Counted from the first letter of the stretch, positions 32,934-46,503 are shown. The stretch: DNA of 46,589 bases from an uncultured Acidimicrobiales bacterium (GCA_938040365.1 CALHXU010000076.1:1-46589), one strand, 5' to 3'. Translations and numbers: made by a program. The notes: generated by a model not told the origin, from the letters alone.

Positions 32934-33953
32934 ATGGTCAGTTACATTTCATTTCGCAAACTGTTCGTAATACTGGTTGGAATAAGTGCACTCACTGCGT
33001 TTTTTCTCTACTCAAACACCACTGCAGAGGCTCAAGCTAACCGCACTCCCACGATCGGTGCGTACGCTCAGCCGCTCGGATCTCAGAGCAATATCGACGC
33101 CGTTCTCGAACTTGAGGCGACGCTCGGCACGAAGCTTCCAATGGTGCGCGGGTTCAACAGATGGGAGGACAAAATCGGGCAGGACAAACCATTCCACCGA
33201 TTCGTTCGCGACGGGGGACGTGACCTGACCATCTCGGTGAAACCCGTTCGAAGGAACGGCGATGTTATTCCTTGGGCCCAGATTGCAAACGCACGGCCCG
33301 GCTCAGCGCTCTATGCCGACATGGTCCGGATGGCAGATGGAATTCGCCGATACGGCGAACCCGTGATCTTCAATTTCCATCACGAACCCGAACAGGGCAA
33401 GAACTCGGCCCATGGATCGTCAGCAGATTTCCGAGCAGCATTCCGCAGAATCCACAACATCTTCGATGCAGAAGGCGTGACAAACGTTCAGCACGCGGTG
33501 ATCCTCACCGAGTGGTCATTCGAGGTTGGCCGCTTTAACTCGAACGATCGTCGACGAGCCGAGCTTTGGTACCCCGGTGACGACGTCGTCGACATCATTG
33601 GCTCAGACGAGTACAACTGGAACAACTGTCGCAACAACTCGAGCGACCCATGGATTGACCTCGCCGAAGACATGGAACCGTTCTTGGCGTTTGCGAACCA
33701 GCACCCCGACAAACAGCTCATGCTCGGTGAGTTCGGATCCGATCGGGGCGCTCCCGGCGATAAAGCGCTGTGGCTTCGGCGGGCCCGGAAATGGTTCAAG
33801 AATTCGCCCGACGGCGACCGGTTTGTCGCCTTGCTCTACTTCCACGACGATGGCCGCCAAGAGGGCTTTCAACAATGCGAATGGTGGCTCGACACAAGTC
33901 CGGGATCAACCGCTTCTGCTCGGCTCTGGTTCAACGACCCAGACTTTCGATGA
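32934..33953 (+). CDS. Secreted GH26-like glycoside hydrolase
   Basis: Protein of 339 residues with an N-terminal signal sequence (FRKLFVILVGISALTAFFL, probable cleavage after AEA near residue 33) and no lipobox. The catalytic pair expected for GH26 is visible: Glu151 in FNFHHEPEQ and Glu266 in LMLGEFGSDRG. It shares the YPGD...VDIIGSDEYNW segment with the upstream lipoprotein (YPGDENVDWLCADGYNW), so the two are tandem paralogues, one anchored and one probably free. The ATG has no Shine-Dalgarno, and an inverted repeat GACCA-N6-TGGTC (32924-32939) spans it. Confidence 0.83.
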   Translation: MVSYISFRKLFVILVGISALTAFFLYSNTTAEAQANRTPTIGAYAQPLGSQSNIDAVLELEATLGTKLPMVRGFNRWEDKIGQDKPFHRFVRDGGRDLTISVKPVRRNGDVIPWAQIANARPGSALYADMVRMADGIRRYGEPVIFNFHHEPEQGKNSAHGSSADFRAAFRRIHNIFDAEGVTNVQHAVILTEWSFEVGRFNSNDRRRAELWYPGDDVVDIIGSDEYNWNNCRNNSSDPWIDLAEDMEPFLAFANQHPDKQLMLGEFGSDRGAPGDKALWLRRARKWFKNSPDGDRFVALLYFHDDGRQEGFQQCEWWLDTSPGSTASARLWFNDPDFR

Positions 33954-33984
33954 GCATCGTAATCCCACTGGTGGCTCTTGAGGC

Positions 33985-35751
33985 CTAGGCGCCGCCGAGA
34001 CTCGTCACGATCGTGCTGATCACGACGATCGACAACACTGACAACGGAACCCCGAGTCGCAAGTAGTCGGTGAAGCGGTAGCCGCCTGGCCCGTACACCA
34101 TGGTGTTTGTTTGATAGCCAACCGGGGTGAGAAACGACGCCGACCCAGCGACTGCGGCGCCCATCACCATCAGACGAGGATCAAGGCCAGATCGCTCCGC
34201 AACGTCGAGCGCGATCGGGAACACGAGCGCAACGGCGGCCGCGTTCGTGATCAGTTCGGTGAGGACCATCGTCGTGAGCACAACGCCAACGACCGCGCCG
34301 AAGGTTCCAGCGGAACCGACGCTGGTCAGCAACGTCGCCGAAATCTCGTCGGCGAGACCCGAATTCGATACGGCTTGGCCAAGACCAAAGGCGCCTCCGA
34401 TCATCAGCACGACGTTGACGTCGACCGCGTCACGCGCCTCCCTCGGGCGAAGGACGCCGGCTCCGACGAGCAGTATCGCCGCCATGATCGTGCTCCGGGT
34501 TACTGACATGACGTTGAACAGTGGGAGCGCAACGACGAGCGCTATCGCGGCCCATGCCCAGATCGACTTTGATGAGGCGCCCGACATCTCGGCATCGAGG
34601 CGCGAGACGAGGAGGAACTCACCCGAATCACGCCACCGGGTACGAAACCCCTTCTCGGCAACGACGAGCAAGGTGTCACCGGTACGAAGTCGAGCAGTGC
34701 CGAGTTTCCCGGCCAACTGTTCGCCGCTGCGATGGACCGCCAAGATCGCGCCGTTGTACCGTTGACGGAATCCAACCTCGGCGGGAGTACGACCCGCAAG
34801 CGGCGAACTCGGCCCAACCACGACCTCGAAGAATGCAACGTCGTGATTAGCGTGCAACGCATCGAGCGCGTCAGATTCGGCTGCAGCCAACCCCGAGATG
34901 CCCTGCAGGTCGACAACGTCGTCCACGCTGCCTGCAAAGACGAGCGTGTCGCCTCCGCGCAGCGTCTGTGTGGGGCGAACCGGCGCAATAACGCGCCCGG
35001 GACGTTCTACCTCGACGAGGTACACCCCGCTCAGCGATCGGAGTCCAGCACCTTCAACCGACGCGCCATCGACGGCGCCTCCAACTTCCACGCTCATCCT
35101 CACCGTAAAGGAACGTCCCGCTTCGGCCTTGCGCGGGCGGCGCCGCTCGGGCAACACAATCGGGGCGAGCACCACGATCAACACGACGCCAGCCAGCGCG
35201 AGTGGAAGGCCGATCTTCGCCAGCTCGAACAACCCCAAGGCACCCAGCCCTTCCTCTTCGAGAAGACCTGAAGCAACGAGGTTTGTCGACGTTCCAATTG
35301 CGGTGACCGCACCGCCAAAGATCGTCGCGTACGAAAGCGGAATCAAAAAGGTCGACGCGCTCCTCCCCTTCTCGTCTGCCCACCGGGTTACCGCAGGGGT
35401 GAGCATTGCAACGATTGGCGTGTTTGCGAGGAACGCACTCCCGAACGACGCCGGGACGACGAGTCGGACAAGATCGAGGCGAACCGCACGCGGTTCCGCG
35501 AGCACCCGCGAGACGAGGGGCTGAAGCGCACCAGTCTTTTCCACCGCACCGGCGATCACATAGAGGCCAGCGACCGTTATCGGCGCGGTGTTCGAAAATC
35601 CCGAGAACGCCTCGCTGGCGGTCGTAACGCCGAGAACATAGAGCAACGCTGCTGATCCAATGATGCCAGCGGGCGGAGAAACCAGCCCGCGAACGAGCCC
35701 CACGACCATGGCCGCTAACACCAAGAGTGTGATCCATCCTTCAACTGACAT
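33985..35751 (-). CDS. SLC13/DASS-family permease with two RCK_C (TrkA-C) domains
   Basis: Membrane transporter of 588 residues. Two blocks of hydrophobic helices are separated by a cytoplasmic part (about 200-370) holding two TrkA-C-like domains (SLSGVYLVEVERPGR...GGDTLVFAG and NGAILAVHRSGEQLAGKLG...GDTLLVV). The paired family motifs GTSTNLVASGLL and TNAAAVALVFPIAL for sodium and anion binding are present. Relatives carry sulfate, di/tricarboxylates or other anions. Sulfate would fit the PAPS-using operon nearby, but this is inference only. It is separated from rpoC by a strong terminator, so it needs its own promoter. ATG start. Confidence 0.9.
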   Translation of the reverse strand: MSVEGWITLLVLAAMVVGLVRGLVSPPAGIIGSAALLYVLGVTTASEAFSGFSNTAPITVAGLYVIAGAVEKTGALQPLVSRVLAEPRAVRLDLVRLVVPASFGSAFLANTPIVAMLTPAVTRWADEKGRSASTFLIPLSYATIFGGAVTAIGTSTNLVASGLLEEEGLGALGLFELAKIGLPLALAGVVLIVVLAPIVLPERRRPRKAEAGRSFTVRMSVEVGGAVDGASVEGAGLRSLSGVYLVEVERPGRVIAPVRPTQTLRGGDTLVFAGSVDDVVDLQGISGLAAAESDALDALHANHDVAFFEVVVGPSSPLAGRTPAEVGFRQRYNGAILAVHRSGEQLAGKLGTARLRTGDTLLVVAEKGFRTRWRDSGEFLLVSRLDAEMSGASSKSIWAWAAIALVVALPLFNVMSVTRSTIMAAILLVGAGVLRPREARDAVDVNVVLMIGGAFGLGQAVSNSGLADEISATLLTSVGSAGTFGAVVGVVLTTMVLTELITNAAAVALVFPIALDVAERSGLDPRLMVMGAAVAGSASFLTPVGYQTNTMVYGPGGYRFTDYLRLGVPLSVLSIVVISTIVTSLGGA

Positions 35752-35779
35752 GGTGTGTTCCTATCGGCGGAATCCAAGC

Positions 35780-35812
35780 AGAAACGAGAAACCCCCGGCC
35801 GGTGGCCGGGGG
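35780..35812 (-). terminator. rpoC terminator
   Basis: On the minus strand CCCCCGGCC-ACC-GGCCGGGGG, a perfect 9-bp GC stem with 3-nt loop, is followed by TTTCTCGTTTC. It lies about 30 bp past the rpoC stop and should end the ribosomal/RNA-polymerase transcript. Confidence 0.9.
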
Positions 35813-35842
35813 CTACTCAATCGGTTCGTTTTTCGAGCGTCG

Positions 35843-39754
<3,912 letters not shown>

Positions 39755-39839
39755 GCTATTCCTCGCTGCGAGTTCGAGCCCTGCGGGCTCTCATGCGCAG
39801 ATTCGTCTCCTGGACCGTTCTTTGTCGTATCGATTGTCA

Positions 39840-42800
39840 TTAGTTGCCAGCGAAGCGTGCTGCACGCTCAGCTTCACGACGGGCATCTTCCTCGTCCGAT
39901 CCGCGCTCAGGGCGGGAAAGGTCGATTCCGAGTTGCTCGGCTGTGCGGTAAATCTCGTCGTCGATCTCGCGGAGTTCGACATCGGCGCCCTGCTTATCGA
40001 GAACCTCGACGTTGAGGCAGAGTGCCTGCATTTCCTTGATGAGAACCTTGAAGCTCTCGGGGATTCCCGGCTCGGGGATGTTCTCGCCCTTGACGATTGC
40101 CTCGTAGACCTTGACTCGGCCAAGAACATCGTCGGACTTGATAGTGAGCAGCTCCTGCAAGCAGTAGGCCGCGCCGTAGGCCTCGAGGGCCCACACTTCC
40201 ATCTCACCAAAGCGCTGGCCACCGAACTGGGCCTTACCACCGAGCGGCTGCTGGGTGATCATGGAGTACGGACCGGTTGAACGAGCGTGGATCTTGTCGT
40301 CGACCAAGTGAGCGAGCTTCAAGATGTACATGAATCCAACGGTGATTGGATTGTCGTACTGCTCGCCGGTGCGGCCGTTGAAGAGGATCTGCTTTCCATC
40401 GTCTTGAACCATGCGCTTGCCATCGGCGCGCTCAGGGTTCATGTTCCGGAAGATTTCCTGGATCGTTGGGTGCTTGCCAGCAAGTTCAACCTCGTCCCAC
40501 TTCGCACCGTCGAACGATGGCGTTGCGACCAGCGTTGCTGGACGCGTGGTTGGACGGGTCTTGTACTCGGTGCCGAGGATTGGATCGAGACCGACCTGCT
40601 TTCCGTCGATCTCCCAGCCCCAACGAGCGGCGTAACCAAGGTGCGTTTCGAGCACCTGGCCCACATTCATTCGAGAAGGAACACCGAGTGGGTTGAGGAT
40701 GATGTCGACCGGTGTGCCATCGGCCATGTGCGGCATGTCCTCGACCGGAAGAATCCGGCTGATGACGCCCTTGTTGCCGTGGCGACCAGCGAGCTTGTCG
40801 CCCACGCTGATCTTGCGCTTTTGGCCAACATAGACACGAACCAACTGGTTCACACCAGGTGGCAGTTCGTGGTTGTCGTCGCGGCTGAACACCTTGACGT
40901 CGATGACCTTGCCGGTCTCGCCGTGTGGCACCTTGAGCGACGTATCGCGAACTTCGCGAGCCTTCTCGCCGAAGATGGCACGGAGAAGCCGCTCTTCTGG
41001 GGTCAGCTCGGTCTCGCCCTTTGGCGTGACCTTGCCGACGAGCACGTCGCCTGGGTTGACGTCGGCGCCAACACGGATGATGCCGCGCTCGTCGAGGTCG
41101 GCGAGGATGTCATCGGAGAGGTTCGGGATATCCCGGGTGATCTCCTCGGGGCCGAGCTTGGTGTCGCGAGCATCGATTTCGTGCTCATGAATGTGGATCG
41201 ACGTCAGGACGTCATCACGCACCAGGCGCTCGGAGAGGATGATCGCATCCTCAAAGTTGTAACCCTCCCAGGTCATGAAGGCGACGAGGAGGTTCTTTCC
41301 AAGTGCAAGTTCACCGTGATCGGTCGACGGACCATCGGCTAGGATCGTGCCCTTTTTGACCGCTTGGCCTTCGACCACGCGTGGCTTCTGGTTGATCGAG
41401 GTGTCCTGGTTCGAACGCTCGAACTTGAGCAGGCGATAGACGACCTTGCCCATCGTCTTGTACTCGAGGGTCATCGTGCGTCCGTCGAGTTCGGTGACAA
41501 CACCGTCATCTTCAGCAATGACCATGTTCGCAGCGTCGCGTGCGGCTCGACCTTCGACGCCGGTGCCGATGTAGGGCGCTTCAGCAGCGATAAGTGGAAC
41601 AGCCTGACGCTGCATGTTTGCACCCATGAGCGCACGGTTTGCATCGTCGTGCTCGACGAATGGAATCAACGCAGTAGCGATCGAGATGATCTGCTTTGGC
41701 GAAACGTCCATGAGCTGGACTTCGTCTGGCGGCACGGCCGAGATCTCGGTCGTTGCACCGAAGAAGACGTCTTGTTCGAGCTGAAGACGAAGGTCTTGAA
41801 GCGATGCGGCTTGCGGCGACCGGCGCACGAGGACGCGGGCGTCGGTGAAGTTGCCCTTGTCGTCGACCTTCGCGTTGGCCTGAGCAACGACGTATTCCTC
41901 TTCCTCATCAGCTGCGAGGTAGAGAATCTCGTTGGTGACCTTGCCCTTTTTGACGACGCGGTACGGCGATTCAATGAACCCAAACGGATTGACTCGCCCG
42001 TAGGTGGCAAGCGCACCGATGAGACCGATGTTTGGACCCTCGGGAGTCTCGATTGGGCACATACGGCCATAGTGAGAGAAGTGAACGTCTCGCACTTCGA
42101 AGCCAGCACGCTCACGAGACAAACCACCCGGGCCGAGCGCCGAAAGACGGCGGCGGTGGGTGAGGCCCGAAAGCGGGTTGACCTGATCCATGAACTGGGA
42201 GAGCTGGGAGGTTCCGAAGAACTCCTTGATCGCCGCAACGACAGGACGGATGTTGATGAGCGTCTGCGGCGTGATGGCCTCGACGTCTTGGGTGGTCATG
42301 CGCTCGCGAACAACACGTTCCATACGCGACAGACCAATACGGACCTGATTTTGAATCAGTTCGCCAACGCTGCGAATGCGACGGTTTGCGAAGTGATCCT
42401 GATCATCGAGGCGGTAACCGGGCTCGCCCTTTGCGAGGTGCAACAGGTACGAACACGTTGCGAGGACCTCGGCTTGGGTGAGGACCGACTGGTCGATCTC
42501 GGGGCGCTCGAGGTCGAGCTTGAACAGCTCTTCGAGGCGATCCATCTCAGGACCGAGCTTGCGGTTGAGCTTGTAACGGCCAACACGGCTGAGGTCATAG
42601 CGCCGACTCTCGAAGAAGGCGTTCTTGAAGTAATTGCGAGCAGACTCAGCTGATGGCGGCTCACCTGGGCGAGCACGCTTGTAGATCTCGATGAGCGCTT
42701 CTTCTTGGGTCGGCGCGAGCTCGCGGTCCTTTTCCCACTGTCCTTCGAGGAAGTCGAAGTGGTTGACGAACTTATCGAGGAAGCCAGGAGCATTCTCTTC

Positions 42801-43436
42801 GTCGAACCCGAGGGCACGAAGCAGCACGAACAGGCTGAGGCGACGCTTGCGGGCAACACGGGTTCCAGCGGTGACGTCCTTGCCAGGCTTTTGCTCGACA
42901 TCGAACTCGATCCATTCGCCGCGGTACGGGTGAATGGTGCCGGTAACGAGCTGGTGCTTTGCGAGGTTACGAAGGCGATACCGCTCGCCCGGCTGGAAGA
43001 TGACGCCAGGTGAACGAACGAGCTGAGATACGACAACACGCTCGGTGCCGTTAATCACGAACGTGCCGCGATCGGTCATCATTGGGAAGTCGCCCATGAA
43101 GACGGTCTGCTCTTTGATCTCGCCGGTGTTGGAGTTCATGAACCGAGCGCGCACAAAGATCGGCGCGCTGTAGGTCATGTCCTTTTCTTTGCACTCCTCT
43201 ACCGAGAACTTCGGCGGCGGACGCAAGTCTTCGTCGTTCGGATCGAACTCGAGCTCGAGCTGAAGCGTCTCGGAGAAGTCCTTGATCGGGCTGATGTCGC
43301 GGAACGTCTCAGCGAGACCCTCCTCGAGTAGCCAGACAAAAGATTCTCGCTGAACAGCGATCAGGTCAGGGAGTTCGAGCGTTTCGTCGATATTTCCGAA
43401 CGAGTAGCGGTCGAGGGCAACAGAGCGTGAGGACAC
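39840..43436 (-). CDS. rpoB: DNA-directed RNA polymerase subunit beta
   Basis: RNA polymerase subunit of 1198 residues. The rifampicin-cluster segment [33 protein letters not shown] and the C-terminal [38 protein letters not shown] are typical. Position 419 is Val where E. coli has Asn518. The frame is open to 43496, but the GTG at 43436 is chosen because AGGAG lies 5 bp before it (CAGGAGACCCTGTG) and the protein then begins [15 protein letters not shown]. It is the gene after the rplL-rpoB attenuator-like hairpin and precedes rpoC. Confidence 0.97.
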   Translation of the reverse strand: MSSRSVALDRYSFGNIDETLELPDLIAVQRESFVWLLEEGLAETFRDISPIKDFSETLQLELEFDPNDEDLRPPPKFSVEECKEKDMTYSAPIFVRARFMNSNTGEIKEQTVFMGDFPMMTDRGTFVINGTERVVVSQLVRSPGVIFQPGERYRLRNLAKHQLVTGTIHPYRGEWIEFDVEQKPGKDVTAGTRVARKRRLSLFVLLRALGFDEENAPGFLDKFVNHFDFLEGQWEKDRELAPTQEEALIEIYKRARPGEPPSAESARNYFKNAFFESRRYDLSRVGRYKLNRKLGPEMDRLEELFKLDLERPEIDQSVLTQAEVLATCSYLLHLAKGEPGYRLDDQDHFANRRIRSVGELIQNQVRIGLSRMERVVRERMTTQDVEAITPQTLINIRPVVAAIKEFFGTSQLSQFMDQVNPLSGLTHRRRLSALGPGGLSRERAGFEVRDVHFSHYGRMCPIETPEGPNIGLIGALATYGRVNPFGFIESPYRVVKKGKVTNEILYLAADEEEEYVVAQANAKVDDKGNFTDARVLVRRSPQAASLQDLRLQLEQDVFFGATTEISAVPPDEVQLMDVSPKQIISIATALIPFVEHDDANRALMGANMQRQAVPLIAAEAPYIGTGVEGRAARDAANMVIAEDDGVVTELDGRTMTLEYKTMGKVVYRLLKFERSNQDTSINQKPRVVEGQAVKKGTILADGPSTDHGELALGKNLLVAFMTWEGYNFEDAIILSERLVRDDVLTSIHIHEHEIDARDTKLGPEEITRDIPNLSDDILADLDERGIIRVGADVNPGDVLVGKVTPKGETELTPEERLLRAIFGEKAREVRDTSLKVPHGETGKVIDVKVFSRDDNHELPPGVNQLVRVYVGQKRKISVGDKLAGRHGNKGVISRILPVEDMPHMADGTPVDIILNPLGVPSRMNVGQVLETHLGYAARWGWEIDGKQVGLDPILGTEYKTRPTTRPATLVATPSFDGAKWDEVELAGKHPTIQEIFRNMNPERADGKRMVQDDGKQILFNGRTGEQYDNPITVGFMYILKLAHLVDDKIHARSTGPYSMITQQPLGGKAQFGGQRFGEMEVWALEAYGAAYCLQELLTIKSDDVLGRVKVYEAIVKGENIPEPGIPESFKVLIKEMQALCLNVEVLDKQGADVELREIDDEIYRTAEQLGIDLSRPERGSDEEDARREAERAARFAGN

Positions 43437-43766
43437 AGGGTCTCCTGAGGGCGACGGAGGGCGACGTCGGGCAACATCGAAGCATTCACAAAGCAACGGT
43501 CCTCAAACACGCCAAAAATCAGCAATGTTGTGAAGAATCACCCGAAAACGCCGCGACAATCCTGCAGCCTAACGCCATAACCGTCATAACCGCAAACGGG
43601 CACGCCAGTCCAGCCCCACATGTTCTGCGGTGCTGGCCAAACGGTAACGAATCGCGGATGGTTTGGTCAAGTGAAAAAATCGACGACCCGGTGCAGAGCG
43701 GGGTTCGCAAGCACCGGATCGTCGCATAAATTGTGGCCGAATCGACGGTGCGATTCGGAAAGGAAA
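43437..43766 (-). other. 330-bp rplL-rpoB intergenic region
   Basis: Gene-free. Next to the rplL stop lies a hairpin CCGAATCG-N6-CGATTCGG (43737-43758, 8 bp), then the attenuator-like hairpin described separately. Past that, TTGACC (43670-43665) and TTACCG (43647-43642), 17 bp apart, could be a weak internal rpoB promoter. In enterobacteria this interval holds an attenuator and an RNase III site; the layout here is comparable. Confidence 0.5.
43673..43724 (-). terminator. Attenuator-like intrinsic terminator between rplL and rpoB
   Basis: On the minus strand a 14-bp stem (CGACGATCCGGTGC with GCACCGGGTCGTCG, one G-U pair, 16-nt loop) is followed by ATTTTTTC. It would end part of the rplJL transcripts and let a fraction continue into rpoBC, giving more L7/L12 than RNA polymerase. 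Confidence 0.75.
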
Positions 43767-44147
43767 TTACTTAAGCTCGCAGATGCCGCCGGCTTCTTCG
43801 ATTGCAGCCTTGGCCTTCTCTGCATCTTCCTTCGATGCCTTCTCAAGGACGGTTGCCGGTGCGCCGTCAACCATTTCCTTTGCGTCCTTGAGGCCTGCGC
43901 CGGTGAGTTCACGAACGACCTTGATGACGCCGATCTTCTTGTCGCCAGCGGCGGACAAGATGACGTCGAACTCGCTCTGCTCGTCTTCAGCAGCTGCGTC
44001 GCCGCCGCCACCTGGCATTGGACCACCCATCATGACGGGTGCCGCAGCAGTGACGTCAAAGCGCTCCTTGAATTCGTCGAGGAGTTCCTTGAACTCGAGG
44101 ACGGTCATGCTCTCGATGCTCTCGAGAATTTCTTCCTTGGTAGCCAT
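43767..44147 (-). CDS. rplL: 50S ribosomal protein L7/L12
   Basis: Stalk protein of 126 residues that recruits translation GTPases. N-terminal dimerisation helices (MATKEEILESIESMTVLEFKELLDEF), a hinge rich in Ala/Gly/Met (PVMMGGPMPGGGGDAAAED), and the C-terminal factor-binding domain (FDVILSAAGDKKIGVIKVVRELTGAGLKDAKEMVDGAP) are all standard. CAGGAG precedes the ATG. It follows rplJ by 62 bp. Confidence 0.98.
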   Translation of the reverse strand: MATKEEILESIESMTVLEFKELLDEFKERFDVTAAAPVMMGGPMPGGGGDAAAEDEQSEFDVILSAAGDKKIGVIKVVRELTGAGLKDAKEMVDGAPATVLEKASKEDAEKAKAAIEEAGGICELK

Positions 44148-44209
44148 TTCAGCTCTCCTGTTTCTTCGGTCTGTAGTGCGATTGGTGGATAAAGATGTAG
44201 ATAGTGGGA

Positions 44210-45025
44210 TTATTCGGCTTCGTCAGCCGGCGTTTCTTCTTCGGCGCCAGCGTCTTGGTCGGCATCATCGGCCGAAACCTCATCAGCGGCGGCCTCTTCG
44301 GCTGGCGCTGCATCCTGAGGTGTCTCCTCAGCTGGCGCTGCGTCGCTGTCTGCCGCAGCAGCATCATCATCAGCTGGCGCTGCGTCCTGAGGGGTTTCGT
44401 CGCTGTCTGACGCAGCAGCATCATCATCAGCTGGCGCTGCGTCGCTGTCTGACGCAGCTCCTGGGTCGCTGTTGCCAGCGCCGCCGGGGCCGCCCTTTTC
44501 GACGAGTGCCTCCATGCATCCAACAAACTCTTGAAGCTTGTTGTCGAGCACACCAGCAAAGTCTTGGAGCATGTGTTCCATAGCGCCAGCGAACTCAGCG
44601 AACAGCACATCGCGGGAAGGAAGCTCGGCGAGTGCCTTGATCTCTTCGGCGGTTACCGCCTTGCCATCGAGCACGCCACCCTTGATAACAAGTGCGGTGT
44701 TCGTCTTTCCGTACTCTTTGAGGGCCTTTGCTACAGCAGCAGCGTCACCTTTGGACCCATCGGGGGACTCGCCGACGATCGCAAGCGCGGTCGGGCCAAC
44801 GAGCAACTCGTCGAGATCCATGCCGAGCTCATTAGCTGCAAGCTTGACCAGCGTGTTCTTGTAAATCTTGTACTCGCCACCGGATGGACGAAGCGATGCT
44901 CGCAACTCGGCCATGCCGGGAACGTCTATGCCGCGATACTCGGTAAGCAGAACGCCGTCGGCGGTCTCAAGCTTTTCCTTGACCTCGGCAACCACCGCAA
45001 CCTTGTCGGCTCGTGGTTCTCCCAT
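44210..45025 (-). CDS. rplJ: 50S ribosomal protein L10 with long acidic C-terminal tail
   Basis: Base of the L7/L12 stalk. Residues 1-177 form a normal L10 (EYRGIDVPGMAELR, KIYKNTLVKLA, and the helix QDFAGVLDNKLQEFVG that carries L12). Bacterial L10 usually ends near here. This one continues about 94 residues (178-271) of Asp/Glu/Ala/Ser/Pro repeats (DAAPADDDAAA and ETPQDAAPA units). The frame is open upstream to 45085, but the ATG at 45025 has AGGAG at good distance (ACAGGAGTGACACC) and gives the family N-terminus MGEPRADK. Confidence 0.95.
   Translation of the reverse strand: MGEPRADKVAVVAEVKEKLETADGVLLTEYRGIDVPGMAELRASLRPSGGEYKIYKNTLVKLAANELGMDLDELLVGPTALAIVGESPDGSKGDAAAVAKALKEYGKTNTALVIKGGVLDGKAVTAEEIKALAELPSRDVLFAEFAGAMEHMLQDFAGVLDNKLQEFVGCMEALVEKGGPGGAGNSDPGAASDSDAAPADDDAAASDSDETPQDAAPADDDAAAADSDAAPAEETPQDAAPAEEAAADEVSADDADQDAGAEEETPADEAE
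44280..44475 (-). repeat. DNA repeats coding the L10 acidic tail
   Basis: Imperfect in-frame repeats built on TCAGCTGGCGCTGCGTC and GCAGCAGCATCATCATCAGC recur several times on the plus strand. Near-identity at DNA level points to recent slippage or recombination within the gene. Confidence 0.8.
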
Positions 45026-45261
45026 GGTGTCACTCCTGTGTGTATGTCCACACTGAAAAGCAGAATGGACGCTCGCATAAGACAAAGCGAACGTCCAGAA
45101 GGGGCACCGTTAAGCGCATTCTTTCGATCACCTACTCACGGCTTCTTGGTGTGCGTGAGGTCTTGGGCAAGTATTGAAATTTGTAAACCGACAGCGATGC
45201 TATCGGGATTTCGGTAATCCCACTCGCGTACGAGCGGGATTACCGAGCTTGCGAGACAGAT
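45026..45261 (-). promoter_or_regulatory. Structured rplJ leader, candidate L10-leader autoregulatory region
   Basis: 236 bp without a gene between rplA and rplJ. Two long hairpins stand out. The first is TCGGTAATCCC/GGGATTACCGA (45211-45246), which extends inward to 16 pairs with a G-U on the minus strand. The second is TGGACG(C/T)TCGC-type (45066-45097), with 11 pairs and a 10-nt loop, ending about 40 nt before the start codon. The second is well placed for L10/L12 feedback on translation, the first for partial termination after rplKA, though it has no T tract. The assignment rests on position and structure, not on a matched consensus. Confidence 0.5.
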
Positions 45262-45948
45262 TTACATTCCTGAAACGTCGATCTTGATGCTTGGGCCCAT
45301 CGTCGAGCTGATGCTCGCCTTCTTGATGTATTGGCCCTTCGCGCCGGCTGGCTTGAGGCGCTTCAGCTCCTCCACGACCGACTCGATGTTCTTTGCAATG
45401 TCTTCGTCGCTGAAGCTCACCTTGCCAACAGGCACGTGAACGTTCGCGAACTTGTCGGTGCGGAATTCAACCTTGCCACCTTTGAACTCCTCGACGGCCT
45501 TGCCAACGTCGGGCGTGACCGTACCGGTCTTGGGGTTGGGCATGAGGCTACGTGGGCCGAGCACTCGACCGAGCTTTCCGACGATCGGCATCATGTCGGG
45601 CGCTGCGATCGTCACATCAAAGTCGAGCATGCCACCCTCGACCTGTTCAGCGAGGTCTTCGGCGCCGACGAACTCGGCTCCGGCATCGCGTGCCGCCTGG
45701 GCCTGATCGCCCTGAGCAAACACTGCAACGCGAACCGCCTTGCCGGTGCCGGCTGGCAACGAAACCGTGCCACGGATCATCTCATCGGCCTTACGAGGAT
45801 CGACGCCGAGGCGCAAGACCATATCGACGGTCTCCTCATAGTTCCGCTTAGGGAACCCTGCGACGATCGTCGATGCCTCGGTGATCGAGTGCTGGCGCTC
45901 GAGGTCATAGCCTCGAGCAGCGTTCTGATACTTCTTTCCTTTAGCCAT
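45262..45948 (-). CDS. rplA: 50S ribosomal protein L1
   Basis: Ribosomal stalk protein of 228 residues that also represses its own operon in other bacteria. The hallmark [22 protein letters not shown] and the C-terminal [16 protein letters not shown] are present. The frame continues to 46059, but ATG 45948 (MAKGKKYQ) has GGGAG just upstream and gives normal length. It lies 129 bp after rplK; that gap contains hairpins GTCCGC-AA-GCGGAC (46053-46066) and GCTC-GCAAC-TTC-GTTGC...GAGC (46011-46034). Confidence 0.97.
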   Translation of the reverse strand: MAKGKKYQNAARGYDLERQHSITEASTIVAGFPKRNYEETVDMVLRLGVDPRKADEMIRGTVSLPAGTGKAVRVAVFAQGDQAQAARDAGAEFVGAEDLAEQVEGGMLDFDVTIAAPDMMPIVGKLGRVLGPRSLMPNPKTGTVTPDVGKAVEEFKGGKVEFRTDKFANVHVPVGKVSFSDEDIAKNIESVVEELKRLKPAGAKGQYIKKASISSTMGPSIKIDVSGM

Positions 45949-46077
45949 ACTGGCTCCCTCATTGTTCGGTCCCGCACCTGAGGTAGTGGATACGGAGACG
46001 GTTGTTTTGCGCTCGCAACTTCGTTGCTGTGAGCGGTGCTTCTCTCGACGAGTCCGCAAGCGGACAAATCGATCGAT

Positions 46078-46503
46078 CTATTTGACTTCGAGGCCCATCG
46101 AGCGTGCAGTGCCCTCGATCTGGAGGATCGCGCCTTCGATATCGATGGCGTTGAGATCGCCCATCTTCGTCTCGGCAATTTCCTTCACCTGTGCTGCGGT
46201 GACCGAACCAGCAACTTCACGCCCTGGTTCATTAGCTGCCTTGTCGAGGCCCGCGGCCTGGCGAAGAAGGAAGGCCGCCGGTGGGGTCTTTGTGATGAAC
46301 GTGAACGAGCGATCTTCAAAGATCGTGATCTCGACGGGGATCACCTGCCCGCGCTTGTCCTCGGTCTGTGCGTTGTATGCCTTGCAGAAGTCCATGATCG
46401 CAACGCCGTGTGGACCAAGCGCGGTACCAACCGGTGGAGCCGGCGATGCTTGACCAGCCGGGATCTGGATCTTTACAACTGCGGAGACTTGCTTCTTTGC
46501 CAT
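46078..46503 (-). CDS. rplK: 50S ribosomal protein L11
   Basis: Protein of 141 residues that binds the GTPase-associated centre of 23S rRNA. The N-terminal [32 protein letters not shown], with its proline cluster (the thiostrepton contact region), and the C-terminal [33 protein letters not shown] are standard. The start is ATG 46503 (MAKKQVS) rather than the longer frame to 46578; AGGA lies about a dozen bases upstream. It is the first gene of the block seen here; nusG and secE would be expected beyond the window edge. Confidence 0.97.
   Translation of the reverse strand: MAKKQVSAVVKIQIPAGQASPAPPVGTALGPHGVAIMDFCKAYNAQTEDKRGQVIPVEITIFEDRSFTFITKTPPAAFLLRQAAGLDKAANEPGREVAGSVTAAQVKEIAETKMGDLNAIDIEGAILQIEGTARSMGLEVK

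Noticed and set aside
41364-42653. 429-codon plus-strand frame opposite rpoB
   Set aside because: Antisense to the conserved rifampicin and flanking regions of RpoB, with no domain of its own.
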